A DNA stretch of 64,000 nt from Microvirga thermotolerans (GCF_009363855.1 NZ_CP045423.1:1704001-1768000); one strand, 5' to 3'. Shown: positions 9,181-18,791, counted from the first letter of the stretch. Program-made: numbers and translations. The notes: generated from the sequence alone by a model not told the origin.

Positions 9181-10653
9181 TTACCCGTGCGCGATCACGA
9201 GCGTCCTGGTGGTGGTGAATTCCACGAGGCCCTCGAAGCCCTTCTCGCGTCCGTGGCCCGAGCGCCCGAACCCGCCGAAGGGCAGCTCGATGCCGCCGCC
9301 TGCGCCGTAGCAGTTCACGAAGACCTGGCCGGCGCGCATGGCGCGGCCGACGCGGGTGGAGCGCATGGCGTCGCGGGTCCAGACCCCGGCCACGAGCCCG
9401 TAGGCCGTGCCGTTGGCGAGCCGGATCGCCTCCGCCTCGTCCCCGAACGGCGTGGCGACGAGCACGGGGCCGAACACCTCCTCCTGGGACAGCAAGCTTT
9501 CGTGAGGCACGGGCGCGAAGAAGGCCGGCGCCACGTAGAAGCCGCCCTCGGGCGCGTCGGCCGCGATTCCGCCCGATGCGGCGAGGCTCAGGCCCTCGCC
9601 CTTGCCGCGCTCCAGGTAGGACTGGACCCGGCGCTGCTGCGCCTGGTTGATCATCGGGCCCAGGTCGGGATCGGCCTCGGGCCGGCCGGCCCGGAGGACG
9701 GCGAAGCGCTCCGCCACCGCCGAGACGACCTTGTCGAAGATGCCGCGCTGGATCAGCAGGCGGCTGCCTGCGGAGCAGGTCTGCCCGCCGTTCTGGATGA
9801 TGGCGTTGACGAGGACGGGCAGGGCACGCTCCAGGTCCGCATCGTCGAAGACGACCTGGGCGGACTTGCCGCCGAGCTCCAGGGTCACGCCCACATGGTT
9901 CTGCGCGGCGGCGGTCTGGACCGCCGTTCCGGTCTCCGGGCTGCCGGTGAAGGACAGGAAGTCGATCCCCGGATGGGCGGCGAGCGCCGCGCCCGCCACC
10001 CGGCCGAGGCCGGTGACCACGTTGAGTGCCCCGTCCGGCAGGCCGACCTCGCGGGCGAGCGCCGCCACCCGCAGGATGGTGAGCGAGGCGTCCTCGGCGG
10101 GCTTCACCACGGTGGCGTTGCCCGCCGCGAGCGCCGCGCCGACCGAGCGGCCGAAGATCTGCATGGGATAGTTCCAGGGCACGATATGCCCCGTGACCCC
10201 GTGGGGGACGCGCTCCACGCCGATGAAGTGGGTGTTGAGATAGGGAATCACGTCCCCGTGCAGCTTGTCGGCGGCGCTGCCGTAGAATTCGAGATAGCGG
10301 GCGAGGGCGATGGCGTCGGCCCGGGCCTGGCGCAGGGGCTTGCCGTTGTCCCGGCTCTCCAGGGCCGCGAGGGCGTCCGCCTGCGCCTCGACGGCGAGGG
10401 CGAGCTTGACGAGAAGGCGGCCGCGCTCGGTCGCGGTCAGCCGGGACCATTCGCCCTCGAAGGCGCTCCGCGCGGCCTTCACCGCGGCGTCGACGTCCTG
10501 CGCCGTGCCCGCCGCGATGCGCGCGAAGACCTTGCCGTCCACGGGCGAAAGGACATCCAGCGTCTCGCCGTTCGAGGCCGGCACCTGGCGGCCGCCGATG
10601 AGGTTCCGGTGCACCATGTCCGGTGCGACGCTCGCTTGGGCCTGATCGTTCAC
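9181..10653 (-). CDS. Aldehyde dehydrogenase family protein
   Basis: A 490-residue NAD(P)-dependent aldehyde dehydrogenase. Catalytic residues are in place: Asn161 in VPWNYP, Glu259 in LELGGKSAQ and Cys293 in GGQTCSAG; FTGSPETG binds cofactor. The start is taken as GTG at 10653 because the strong ribosome binding site GAGGAGGAAA lies six bases before it. An ATG at 10671 overlaps the stop of the upstream ABC gene, but it has no ribosome binding site and its own codons contain that SD sequence. Downstream is an SDR gene. The pair suggests stepwise oxidation of an alcohol to an acid, substrate unknown. Confidence 0.93.
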   Translation of the reverse strand: MNDQAQASVAPDMVHRNLIGGRQVPASNGETLDVLSPVDGKVFARIAAGTAQDVDAAVKAARSAFEGEWSRLTATERGRLLVKLALAVEAQADALAALESRDNGKPLRQARADAIALARYLEFYGSAADKLHGDVIPYLNTHFIGVERVPHGVTGHIVPWNYPMQIFGRSVGAALAAGNATVVKPAEDASLTILRVAALAREVGLPDGALNVVTGLGRVAGAALAAHPGIDFLSFTGSPETGTAVQTAAAQNHVGVTLELGGKSAQVVFDDADLERALPVLVNAIIQNGGQTCSAGSRLLIQRGIFDKVVSAVAERFAVLRAGRPEADPDLGPMINQAQQRRVQSYLERGKGEGLSLAASGGIAADAPEGGFYVAPAFFAPVPHESLLSQEEVFGPVLVATPFGDEAEAIRLANGTAYGLVAGVWTRDAMRSTRVGRAMRAGQVFVNCYGAGGGIELPFGGFGRSGHGREKGFEGLVEFTTTRTLVIAHG

Positions 10654-10667
10654 GTCGGCTTTCCTCC

Positions 10668-12281
10668 TCATGTCATTCGGTGCGTGCCCGGCACGGCGGC
10701 CAGGAGCTGGCGGGTATAGGGGTCACGCGGCGCGGCGAAGAGTTGCGCGGTTTCCGCCATTTCCACAATCCGGCCTTTTTGCATGACTGCCACGCGGTCG
10801 CAGATCTGGGCCGCGACCCGCAGATCGTGGGTGATGAACAGAATGGCAAGGCCCAGCTCCTCCTGAAGGTTGCGGATGAGCCTGAGGATCTCCGCCTGGA
10901 CCGACACGTCGAGGGCGGAGACGGCCTCGTCCGCCACCAGCACGTCCGGGCGCATGGCGAGCGCCCGGGCGATCCCGATGCGCTGGCGCTGCCCGCCCGA
11001 GAATTCATGAGGGTAGCGGTCCAGGGCCTGGGCGGGAAGCCCGACCGTCTCGATCAGGTCCTTCGCCCGCGCCAGCGCCGCCTCGGGCTTCTCGCCCTGC
11101 ATGATCGGCCCCTCCGACACGATATGCCCGACGGTGCGGCGCGGATTGAGGGAGGCGAAGGGGTCCTGGAAGACGATCTGGATCCGGCGGCGGTGGGGGC
11201 GCAGGTCGCGCTGGGACAGGCGGCCGAAGGGAAGATCCCCGACCGTGATGCCGCCCCCGTCCGGCTCGATGAGGCGCAGCACGCAGCGGCCGACCGTGGA
11301 CTTGCCGGAGCCGGACTCGCCCACGAGCCCGAGGGTCTCGCCCCGGCGGATCGAGAAGCTCACCGCGTCGGCGGCCTGGACCTGCCGGCTCTTCCGGAAA
11401 AGGCCGCGCCCGCCGTAGGTCTTGGTGAGGGAATCGACCTTCAGGAGGATCGGCTCGCCCTCCAGGGCCTTCGGGGGAGGGGGGACGAGGGAGGGCACGG
11501 CGGCCAGGAGGCGCTTGGTGTAAGGATGCGCGGGGCGCGTCAGCACCTGGTCGGCGGTCCCTTCCTCCACCAGCCGTCCGTGCTGGAGCACGGCGACGCG
11601 GTCGGCGATCTCGGCCACCACGCCGAAATCGTGGGTGATGAACAGGACGGCCGTGCCCTTCTTGCGGCGCAGGTTGTCGATGAGCCTGAGGACCTGGGCC
11701 TGGGTCGTCACGTCGAGGGCCGTGGTCGGCTCGTCCGCGATCAGGAGCTTCGGCTCCAGGGCCAGGGCCATGGCGATCATGACCCGCTGGCGCTGCCCGC
11801 CCGAAAGCTCGTGGGGATAGGCGCGGGCGATCTGTTCCGGGTGCGGCAGGTTCACCTCCGCGAGGAGTTCGAGGGTGCGCCGCTCCCGCTCGGCCTGGGT
11901 CAGAACCCCATGGGCGCGGAAGGTCTCCGAGATCTGGTCGGCGATCCGCATAACCGGGTTGAGGGAGGTCATCGGCTCCTGGAAGACCGTGCCGACCTGC
12001 CGCCCGCGCAGGTCGCACCAGCCTGCCTCGTCCAGGGAGAGAAGCTCGGTCCCGGCGAGCCGGATCGAGCCGGAGAGCACCTCGACCCCGTTGGGCAGGA
12101 GGCCGATGGTCGCCATGGCGGTCATGGACTTGCCGGAACCCGATTCGCCGACGACGCACAGGGTCTCCCCCGGCGCGATGGAGAGGGACAGGTCGCGGAT
12201 GGCGTATTGCCTGTCCGCGAGCCGCGGGAGCCCGATGGAAAGCCCCTCGATCGCCAGCACCGGGGCGCCGCTCGCCGTCAT
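10668..12281 (-). CDS. Peptide/nickel-type ABC transporter, fused double ATPase
   Basis: A 537-residue cytoplasmic ATPase with two complete oligopeptide-type (DppD/DppF-like) nucleotide-binding domains in one chain, as in YejF or GsiA. Each half has Walker A (GESGSGKS), a Q-loop (FQEP, FQDP), an LSGGQ-type signature (ELSGGQRQR and EFSGGQRQR) and Walker B (LLIADEP, VLVADEA), plus the C-terminal HPYTKRLL / DPYTRQLL blocks typical of peptide importers. No permease or binding-protein gene is nearby: upstream is a histidine kinase and downstream are ALDH and SDR genes. It is therefore an orphan energizing subunit whose partners must be elsewhere or lost. Confidence 0.93.
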   Translation of the reverse strand: MTASGAPVLAIEGLSIGLPRLADRQYAIRDLSLSIAPGETLCVVGESGSGKSMTAMATIGLLPNGVEVLSGSIRLAGTELLSLDEAGWCDLRGRQVGTVFQEPMTSLNPVMRIADQISETFRAHGVLTQAERERRTLELLAEVNLPHPEQIARAYPHELSGGQRQRVMIAMALALEPKLLIADEPTTALDVTTQAQVLRLIDNLRRKKGTAVLFITHDFGVVAEIADRVAVLQHGRLVEEGTADQVLTRPAHPYTKRLLAAVPSLVPPPPKALEGEPILLKVDSLTKTYGGRGLFRKSRQVQAADAVSFSIRRGETLGLVGESGSGKSTVGRCVLRLIEPDGGGITVGDLPFGRLSQRDLRPHRRRIQIVFQDPFASLNPRRTVGHIVSEGPIMQGEKPEAALARAKDLIETVGLPAQALDRYPHEFSGGQRQRIGIARALAMRPDVLVADEAVSALDVSVQAEILRLIRNLQEELGLAILFITHDLRVAAQICDRVAVMQKGRIVEMAETAQLFAAPRDPYTRQLLAAVPGTHRMT

Positions 12282-12364
12282 GTCGTCCTGCTCCTTCAGC
12301 CGCCGCCTGCAGGCGGGCCGTTCATCCTCCCGATATGGGCCGTTACGTCAATCCACCGGGAGGG

Positions 12365-12398
12365 CCGCGGCGGTCGGGCCGAGGGTTTCCCGCCGCGG
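12365..12398 (-). terminator. Hairpin just after the histidine kinase gene
   Basis: Perfect 9-bp arms CCGCGGCGG (12365-12373) and CCGCCGCGG (12390-12398) lie directly behind the kinase stop codon on the minus strand. There is no U-tract, so it may end or stabilize the transcript rather than act as a classical intrinsic terminator. Confidence 0.4.
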
Positions 12399-14438
12399 TC
12401 ATTCCAGCGGGATCGTGAGGTCGTAGACGACCCCGGTCGGGGGAAACGCAACCGATACCGTGCCCGCCATCTCGCCCTCGATGCTGCGCCGGATGAGGCG
12501 CGATCCGAATCCCTGCCTGCGAGGCGGCCGGGCAGGAGGCCCGTCGAGCTCCTGCCAGTGCATGCGCAGCAGGGAGCGGCCGGTTTCGCCCTTCGAGACG
12601 GACCACCGGATCTCGATGCGGCCGGACGGGGAGGAGAGGGCGCCGTATTTCACGGCATTCGTGACGAGTTCGTGGAGCACGAGTCCGAAATTGATGGCGT
12701 AGCGGGGCGACAGGGTCACCGGAGGACCCAGGATCGAGACGCGCTCGTCGCCGCTCCTGCGGTAGGGCGCCAGCTCCTGGTCGACGATGTCCCGCAATCT
12801 GGCCTCCCGCCAGGAGCTGCGCGTCAGGAGGTCGTGCGTCTTGGACAGCGCCATCAGGCGCCCCTCGAAGGCGTCCTTGAAGTTGGACAGGTCCGGGGAG
12901 GTGCGCAGGGTCTGGCTGGCGATGGACTGAACGGTCGCGAGCGTGTTCTTCACCCTGTGGTTCAATTCCCCGAGCAGGAGCTTCTGCTGGCTCTCCGCCC
13001 GCTTGCGGTCCGTGATGTCGTGGAAGACGCCGACGAACGTCACCGGCCTGTTCTGCGGGTCGAAGAACACGCGCCCCTTCGCGCTGAGCCAGCGGGTCTC
13101 CCCGCCCGGCGTCCTGATCCGGTACTCGTCTTCGTATGACCCGTCGGTCGTCACGGCGGCCCGCATCCTGTCGAGGACCCGCTCGCTGTCGTCGGGATGG
13201 ACGAGGCTGCGGAATTCGGAAACGGTGATGGACCTCTTCTCGGCGGGGAGGCCCAGCAGGCCGGCCGCCTGGGCGGACAATCCGCCGAGGCCCGTCGCAT
13301 GGTTGTACCACCAGGTTCCCATGCGCCCGGCCTCGAGGGCGAGGCGCGCCTGCTCCTCGCTGGCCTGGAGGGCGTGCTGGCGCTCCGTCACGTCGTCCAT
13401 CAGGTCGTTGAAGGCCTCCGCCAGGATGCGCAGCTCCCTCGGCGCGCCGCGCGGATTGATGCGCGCGCGGTAATTCCCCTGCCGCCAGGCGCGAACCCCG
13501 TCGGTCATGGCGGCGAACGACGTCGTGACGAAGGCGCGGCTCGTCAACGCGGAAAGGGAGAGGGCGAGGACGAGGGCCGCTCCGATGAGCATGAAGCCGC
13601 GCTGCGCGGCCCGGTTGATGCCCTCGAACGCCTCCTTCCAGGGCAGCCCGACCGCCACGTACATGACCCGCGGCGGAACCTGCACCGTCGCATGGCCGAT
13701 GATGCGCCTGATCCCGTCCTCGGTTACCGTCCGCAACGACTCCGCGTCGCTGCGGCTGGCCTGCGCCAGAACGTCGTAGGAGATGCGCTTGCCGATATAG
13801 CTGTCGTGCAGCGGCTCGCGGGCGACGATCGTGCCGCCGGAATCGGCAACGGTCAGGGAACCGTCGGGAGGCAAGGCGCGCAGCTTCAGGTTCTGGTCGA
13901 GCCAGTTCAGGTCGAGCGCCGTGGCGAGCACGCCGACGGTCCGCCCGTCCTCCGCCACGATGGGAAGGGCGAAGGGAAGGACGGGACGCATCTCGATCCC
14001 GCCTTCGGAAAAATCGGGCGTGTACTGCCCGGCCACGAAGCGCCGGGTCGCCAGCGCATCCTGGAAGTAGACCCTGTGGCCGAAGGTTTCGGCCGCCGGG
14101 GCAGCCGCGTTCCGGCAGCGGACGACGCCTTCGAGGTCCAGGACGACGAAGGCCAGAAGGTGAGGGACCTTCTTCTGGAGGGACCGAAGATAGGCGTTGC
14201 AGGCCTCCGCCTCGAAACGGCGCACGGCCGGTGTCTCGTCCACGGCGATCAGAAGGCTCTGGATGCCGTCCAAGACGCGCTCCAGCTCGGACCCCGCCAG
14301 CCGCGCCTGGCGGAGGACGAGATCGCTGATTTCGGCCTCGCGGGCGCGGCGCAGGGAGACTTCCGTGTAGGTCCAGATCGCGATCGCCGGCAGGACAGAG
14401 ATCAGGGCAAGAAGGAGCAGGCGCCTCGTCAGGGTCAT
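12399..14438 (-). CDS. HWE-family sensor histidine kinase with extracytoplasmic sensor and PAS domain
   Basis: A 679-residue membrane kinase. TM1 is at about 7-25, a periplasmic Cache-like sensor at about 30-275, TM2 at about 281-304, a HAMP-like stretch at about 305-355, a PAS fold ending in the PAC block FVGVFHDITDRK near 468-479, then an HWE kinase domain. The HWE marks are the H-box LNHRVKNTL with His494, the N-box HELVTNAVKYG with Asn594, and the HWQE motif at 627-630. ATG at 14438 was chosen because it opens directly on TM1; 58 upstream codons are open but look non-coding. No response regulator is adjacent, so it is an orphan. In this order such kinases often feed the general stress response, but nothing here shows it. 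Confidence 0.9.
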   Translation of the reverse strand: MTLTRRLLLLALISVLPAIAIWTYTEVSLRRAREAEISDLVLRQARLAGSELERVLDGIQSLLIAVDETPAVRRFEAEACNAYLRSLQKKVPHLLAFVVLDLEGVVRCRNAAAPAAETFGHRVYFQDALATRRFVAGQYTPDFSEGGIEMRPVLPFALPIVAEDGRTVGVLATALDLNWLDQNLKLRALPPDGSLTVADSGGTIVAREPLHDSYIGKRISYDVLAQASRSDAESLRTVTEDGIRRIIGHATVQVPPRVMYVAVGLPWKEAFEGINRAAQRGFMLIGAALVLALSLSALTSRAFVTTSFAAMTDGVRAWRQGNYRARINPRGAPRELRILAEAFNDLMDDVTERQHALQASEEQARLALEAGRMGTWWYNHATGLGGLSAQAAGLLGLPAEKRSITVSEFRSLVHPDDSERVLDRMRAAVTTDGSYEDEYRIRTPGGETRWLSAKGRVFFDPQNRPVTFVGVFHDITDRKRAESQQKLLLGELNHRVKNTLATVQSIASQTLRTSPDLSNFKDAFEGRLMALSKTHDLLTRSSWREARLRDIVDQELAPYRRSGDERVSILGPPVTLSPRYAINFGLVLHELVTNAVKYGALSSPSGRIEIRWSVSKGETGRSLLRMHWQELDGPPARPPRRQGFGSRLIRRSIEGEMAGTVSVAFPPTGVVYDLTIPLE

Positions 14439-14664
14439 GCAAAGATCCAGCCCCTCGGCTCCTGGATCGTTCCCTTGAAACGGCGGAAGCGACCCGGCTT
14501 TCGATTTCACGCAGTTCCGGACGGGTAACCGTTTCTCACTCCCGTTCTCGCTCACTTGGAATGACTCTAAGGGACCACGAAGTCCCTCGAGCGTCCATCT
14601 TTCGTTCGCCAAGCCGGCATTCTGCGATCTTGCATCTCGCTGCCGGAGGTGTCACGGAGCGTAA
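14439..14664. other. Divergent intergenic region between kinase and ABC-F genes
   Basis: A 226-bp region that must hold the promoters of both divergent genes. I looked for EcfG-type elements (GGAAC, then CGTT about 17 bases on) before the kinase and found GGAAC with no matching -10. No gene or clear repeat is seen. Confidence 0.5.
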
Positions 14665-16476
14665 ATGGCTCCACCCCTTCTTACCCTTCAGGATGTCGCT
14701 CTCACCTTCGGCGGCACCCCCCTGATCGAGCGCGCCGAACTCTCGGTCGCTCCCGGCGAGCGCGCCTGCCTCGTCGGCCGGAACGGATCCGGGAAGTCGA
14801 CCCTCCTCAAGATCGCCGCAGGTCTCGTCGAGCCCGATCGCGGCACGCGCTTCGTGCAGCCGGGAGCGACGATCCGGTATCTCGCCCAGGAACCGGACCT
14901 GAGCGCCTTTCCCACCACGCTCGCCTACGTGGAGGCGGGCCTGGGACCGGGCGACGACCCCTACCGTGCGCGCTATCTCCTTGAGCAACTTGGTCTTTTA
15001 GGCGAGGAGCGGACCGCCGACCTGTCCGGGGGCGAGGCGCGGCGGGCGGCTCTCGCGCAGGTTCTCGCCCCTTCTCCCGACATCCTCCTGCTCGACGAAC
15101 CGACGAACCACCTGGACCTGCCCGCCATCGAGTGGCTGGAAAGCGAACTGAAGGCCCTCCGCTGCGCCCTCGTCCTCATCAGCCACGACCGCCGCTTCCT
15201 GGAAAACCTCTCCGAGGCGACGATCTGGCTGGACCGGGGCGTGACCCGCCGCATGGACCGGGGCTTCGCCCATTTCGAGGCCTGGCGGGACGGAGTCCTG
15301 GAGCAGGAGGAGCAGGAGCGGCACAAGCTCGACCGCAAGCTCGCGGCGGAGGCGGACTGGCTGCGCTACGGCGTGACCGCGCGCCGCAAGCGCAACGTGC
15401 GGCGGCTGAACAACCTCCTCGCCCTGCGGCAGCAGCGCAAGGAGCAGAAGCGCGCCGTCGGCACCGTCAACATGACTCTCGCCGAGGCGGAGCAGTCCGG
15501 GACCCTCGTCGTCGAGGCCGAGAAGATCGCCAAGTCCTACGGGGGGCGGCCCATCGTCTCGGACCTGTCGATCAGGATCCTGCGCGGCGACCGTCTGGGC
15601 ATCGTCGGCCCCAACGGGGCGGGAAAGACCACCCTCATCAACCTCCTCACCGGCGTGATCCCGCCGGACGAGGGCCGGGTGCGCCTCGGCGCGAACCTGC
15701 AGATGGTGACCCTCGACCAGCGCCGCGCGAGCCTCGATCCCGACGCCACCGTGGCCGAGACCCTCACGGGCGGGCGGGGCGACACGGTGACCATCGGCGG
15801 CCAGACCAAGCACGTGGTCGGCTACATGAAGGACTTCCTGTTCGCGCCGGAGCAGGCCCGCACGCCCGTGGGCGTGCTCTCCGGGGGCGAGCGCAACCGG
15901 CTGATGCTCGCCCGCGCCCTGGCGCAGCCGTCGAACCTGCTCGTCCTCGACGAGCCGACCAACGATCTCGACCTCGAGACCCTCGATCTCCTCGAGGAGA
16001 TGATCACGGACTATTCCGGCACGGTGATCCTCGTGAGTCACGACCGCGACTTCCTCGACCGCACGGTGAGCTCCGTGCTGGTCTCGGAAGGAGACGGCCG
16101 CTGGATCGAGTACGCGGGCGGCTACTCGGACATGGTGGCCCAGCGGGGCGCGGGGGTGCAGGCCCGCACCGTCGAGAAGGAGGCAAGGCCCAGATCCGAG
16201 AAGCAGGCCCCCACCCCGCAGGCTTCCGCCGCGCCCAGGCGCAAGCTCTCCTTCAACGAGCAGCACGACCTGAAGACGCTGCCGAAACGCATGGAGGAAC
16301 TGGAGGCCAAGATCGCCAAGGTGCAGGAGATCCTGGCCGACCCGGACCTCTACGCCCGCGATCCCGCCCGTTTCCAGAAGGCGATGGACACTCTCGCCGC
16401 TCTCCAGGCCGACCTCGCGGCGGCGGAGGAGCGGTGGCTCGAGCTGGAGATGCTCCGGGAGGAGCTGGAGGGCTGA
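14665..16476 (+). CDS. uup: ABC-F family ATPase, Uup-like
   Basis: A 603-residue soluble ABC-F protein with two ATPase domains and no membrane segment. Walker A motifs are GRNGSGKST and GPNGAGKTT, signatures are LSGGEARR and LSGGERNR, and Walker B motifs are LLLDEPTNHLD and LVLDEPTNDLD. The linker between the domains is charged and helical, and there is a C-terminal coiled coil (about 535-600, LPKRMEELEAKIAKVQEIL) as in Uup. Uup acts on replication and ribosome-linked processes; ABC-F proteins generally bind the ribosomal E site. The start ATG at 14665 is close to the first domain. The gene ends 11 bp from the convergent DUF533 gene. Confidence 0.9.
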   Translation: MAPPLLTLQDVALTFGGTPLIERAELSVAPGERACLVGRNGSGKSTLLKIAAGLVEPDRGTRFVQPGATIRYLAQEPDLSAFPTTLAYVEAGLGPGDDPYRARYLLEQLGLLGEERTADLSGGEARRAALAQVLAPSPDILLLDEPTNHLDLPAIEWLESELKALRCALVLISHDRRFLENLSEATIWLDRGVTRRMDRGFAHFEAWRDGVLEQEEQERHKLDRKLAAEADWLRYGVTARRKRNVRRLNNLLALRQQRKEQKRAVGTVNMTLAEAEQSGTLVVEAEKIAKSYGGRPIVSDLSIRILRGDRLGIVGPNGAGKTTLINLLTGVIPPDEGRVRLGANLQMVTLDQRRASLDPDATVAETLTGGRGDTVTIGGQTKHVVGYMKDFLFAPEQARTPVGVLSGGERNRLMLARALAQPSNLLVLDEPTNDLDLETLDLLEEMITDYSGTVILVSHDRDFLDRTVSSVLVSEGDGRWIEYAGGYSDMVAQRGAGVQARTVEKEARPRSEKQAPTPQASAAPRRKLSFNEQHDLKTLPKRMEELEAKIAKVQEILADPDLYARDPARFQKAMDTLAALQADLAAAEERWLELEMLREELEG

Positions 16477-16486
16477 CCCTCCCCTG

Positions 16487-17254
16487 TCAGGCCATGCGAT
16501 GCCGCAGGCCGTTCACCTGCGCGTCGAGATGGGCCACGAGGTCCGGCGGCAGCTGCAGGTTCGATGCGAGCTGCTGGAGATAGGCCTTCTCCTCCGCCAT
16601 ATCGGCGTCGCCGATGGCCATGAGGGAGGCGGCATAGAGTTCCGCCGCCTGCGCCTGCGTGCCGGCGAGCCGCGCGATGGCCGCCGGATCGGCGGGCTTG
16701 CCCATGACGTCCATGAGGAAGCCCTTCTCCTCGGCGCCGAGGCCGAGGGTCCGGATCTGGTCCTGGATCCGGACGCTCTCTTCGCCGTCGAGGTGCCCGT
16801 CCGACTTCGCCGCCGAGATCATGGCCTGGACGAGGGCCACGCCGAACTCGCGCCCGTGGCTGTCCTTCTCTTCGCCGATGTGGAAGCCGCTGCCCTGCGG
16901 GATCTGGGACGGAAGGTGCTCGGGACCGGCGGTGGCGCCGGGCACCTGCCGGTTCTGCCAGTCCTGGTAGGCCTTCATGGCGATCGCGGAGAGCACCGCG
17001 AGGCCGCCTGCCTTGAGCAGAGATCCGCCGGCGGAGCGGCCCGCCTTGGAGCCGAGGATCAGCGAGAGGAGGGCGCCGCCGGCGAGGCCGCCCATGCCGC
17101 CCATGCTCCCCGAGATCTGCCTGGTCAGATCGCCCAGGTTCCCGGGCAGGCTCCCGAGATTGCCCTGGGGCGATCCCGGTCGGTTGGCCGAGGGCTGCCC
17201 GCCCGACCGGTTCTGGCCGTTCAGGAGGCCATCGAGAATGCTGCCGAGATCCAT
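16487..17254 (-). CDS. DUF533 (TerB/YebE-like) protein
   Basis: A 255-residue protein with a low-complexity Gly/Asn/Pro N-terminal third. A small hydrophobic Gly/Ala-rich segment (about 50-95) may touch a membrane. The C-terminal domain (about 125-255) reads FGVALVQAMISAAKSDGHLDGEE and is the helical acidic fold shared by DUF533 and TerB proteins. E. coli YebE is the named relative; function is unknown, with envelope-stress or tellurite-resistance links known only for relatives. ATG at 17254 gives MDLGSILDGLL, the usual start. It is a single minus-strand gene, convergent with uup. Confidence 0.85.
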   Translation of the reverse strand: MDLGSILDGLLNGQNRSGGQPSANRPGSPQGNLGSLPGNLGDLTRQISGSMGGMGGLAGGALLSLILGSKAGRSAGGSLLKAGGLAVLSAIAMKAYQDWQNRQVPGATAGPEHLPSQIPQGSGFHIGEEKDSHGREFGVALVQAMISAAKSDGHLDGEESVRIQDQIRTLGLGAEEKGFLMDVMGKPADPAAIARLAGTQAQAAELYAASLMAIGDADMAEEKAYLQQLASNLQLPPDLVAHLDAQVNGLRHRMA

Positions 17255-17339
17255 GTCCGTTCTCCCCGTTGCGACGGCGTTCTGCCGACGGTTGAAAGTC
17301 GCGCCGCTCGAAACGGTTCCTCGGGGGCGATCCGGACGG

Positions 17340-17714
17340 TCAGGCCGGAGGCGTGATTCCCGAGGAGAGAAATTCGAGCCTGTTGCCGCACGGATCTGCC
17401 ACGTAGAAACGGCGAATTCCGGGCAGGGCATCGTCCCACGAAGGCTCGTGCCCCGCCTGGGCGAGAGCGGCGGCCAGCGCATCGGGATCGGCTACGACAA
17501 ATCCGGGGTGCGCCTTCCGGGCGGGGCGGAAATCTGCCTCGACCCCGAGATGGACCGCGGCGTCGCCGGCGCGCAGCCAGAGGCCGCCGCGCGCCGCGAG
17601 GGAGGCGGGTTTTTCCACCTCCTCCATCCCGAGCAGATCCACGTAGAACCGGCGGCAGGCGTCCTCGGCGCCGGGCGGAATGGCGAGTTGAACGTGGTCG
17701 AGACGGAGAATCAT
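17340..17714 (-). CDS. VOC family (glyoxalase-like) protein
   Basis: A 124-residue vicinal-oxygen-chelate protein with the paired beta-alpha-beta-beta-beta modules: LDHVQLAIPPGAEDACRRFYVDLLGM at the start gives the first metal-ligand-like His, and RRFYVADPCGNRLEFL at the end carries the acidic ligand. Members bind divalent metal and include lyases, dioxygenases and resistance proteins. Its ATG overlaps the stop of the fumarylacetoacetase-family gene as ATGA, so the two are translationally coupled and this protein probably belongs to the same catabolic step set; the reaction is unknown. Confidence 0.87.
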   Translation of the reverse strand: MILRLDHVQLAIPPGAEDACRRFYVDLLGMEEVEKPASLAARGGLWLRAGDAAVHLGVEADFRPARKAHPGFVVADPDALAAALAQAGHEPSWDDALPGIRRFYVADPCGNRLEFLSSGITPPA

Positions 17715-18727
17715 TCCCTGGCGTAGGCCTTCACCGTCTGCTCGATGGCCCCGAAGATCGAGTGGCCCTGCCGGTCCTTCATCTCGATGCGCACGGTGTC
17801 GCCGAAGCGCAGGAACGGCGTCTTCGGCTCGCCTTGCAGAATCGTCTCCACCATGCGCTGCTCCGCGATGCAGGAATAGCCGACGCCGCCCTCGGTCACG
17901 GGCCGGCCGGGGCCGCCGTCCGGACCCTTGTTCGACACGGTGCCGGAGCCGACGATGGTCCCCGCGCCCAGCGGCCGCGTCTTCGCCGCGTGGGCGATGA
18001 GCGCCGGGAAGTCGAAGGTCATGTCGGTGCCCGCGTCGGGCCTGCCGAAGAGACGGCCGTTGAGGGTCGAGAGCAAGGGCAGGTGGACCTTGCCGTCCTT
18101 CCAGGCGTCGCCGAGCTCGTCCGGCGTGACGGCGACGGGGGAGAAGGCGGAGGAGGGCTTCGACTGGAAGAAGCCGAAGCCCTTGGCGAGCTCCGCGGGG
18201 ATCAGGTTGCGCAGGGATACGTCGTTGACGAGCATGACGAGGCGGATGGCGTCGAGCGCCTCCTGCCGCGTCGCGCCCATGGGCACGTCTCCCGTGACGA
18301 CGGCGATCTCCGCCTCGAAGTCGATGCCGTGAGCCTCGTCCATGGCGAGGATCGGGTCGCGCGGGCCGAGGAAGGCGTCGGAGCCGCCCTGGTACATGAG
18401 CGGATCCGTCCAGAAGGAGGCGGGCATCTCCGCGCCGCGCGCCTTGCGGACGAGCTCCACGTGATTCACGTAGGCGGAGCCGTCGGCCCACTGGTAGGCC
18501 CGGGGAAGCGGCGATTCGCAATCGTGCTCGTGAAAGCGGATGGCGGGCACCGAGCCGTGCTCGAGCTGCTCGGACAGATCCTGGAGGCGGGGCGCGATCC
18601 TCTCCCAGTCGTCGAGGGCTTGCTGAAGCGTGGGAACGATGAAAAATGCGTCCGTTGCACGGGTGAGGTCCCTTGAGACGACGACGAGACGGCCATCACG
18701 GCCTTGTTTGAGGGATGAGAGCTTCAT
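17711..18727 (-). CDS. Fumarylacetoacetate hydrolase family protein
   Basis: A 338-residue FAH-family enzyme. The usual reaction is cleavage of fumarylacetoacetate to fumarate and acetoacetate, the last step of tyrosine/homogentisate breakdown. The FAH core is visible in the middle and C-terminal parts: HGIDFEAEIAVVTGDVPMG carries the metal-binding acidic residues, LVNDVSLRNLIP follows, then GTIVGSGTVSNK near 265-276. Start ATG at 18727 gives MKLSSLKQGRDGRLVVVSRDL; a GTG two codons upstream is also in frame. With maiA and hppD 2.5-4 kb away on the other strand, a role in tyrosine catabolism is likely. Another acylpyruvase-type activity is possible. Confidence 0.87.
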   Translation of the reverse strand: MKLSSLKQGRDGRLVVVSRDLTRATDAFFIVPTLQQALDDWERIAPRLQDLSEQLEHGSVPAIRFHEHDCESPLPRAYQWADGSAYVNHVELVRKARGAEMPASFWTDPLMYQGGSDAFLGPRDPILAMDEAHGIDFEAEIAVVTGDVPMGATRQEALDAIRLVMLVNDVSLRNLIPAELAKGFGFFQSKPSSAFSPVAVTPDELGDAWKDGKVHLPLLSTLNGRLFGRPDAGTDMTFDFPALIAHAAKTRPLGAGTIVGSGTVSNKGPDGGPGRPVTEGGVGYSCIAEQRMVETILQGEPKTPFLRFGDTVRIEMKDRQGHSIFGAIEQTVKAYARE

Positions 18728-18791
18728 AGCCACCGACCGGGTTGTTATGCTTCACTGAGCTTGCAACGAAACGACTTGCGGGGAAACGCCA

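Noticed and set aside
14439..14612. 58-codon N-terminal extension of the histidine kinase
   Set aside because: The extension is polar, lacks family similarity and precedes a clean membrane-anchor start at ATG 14438.
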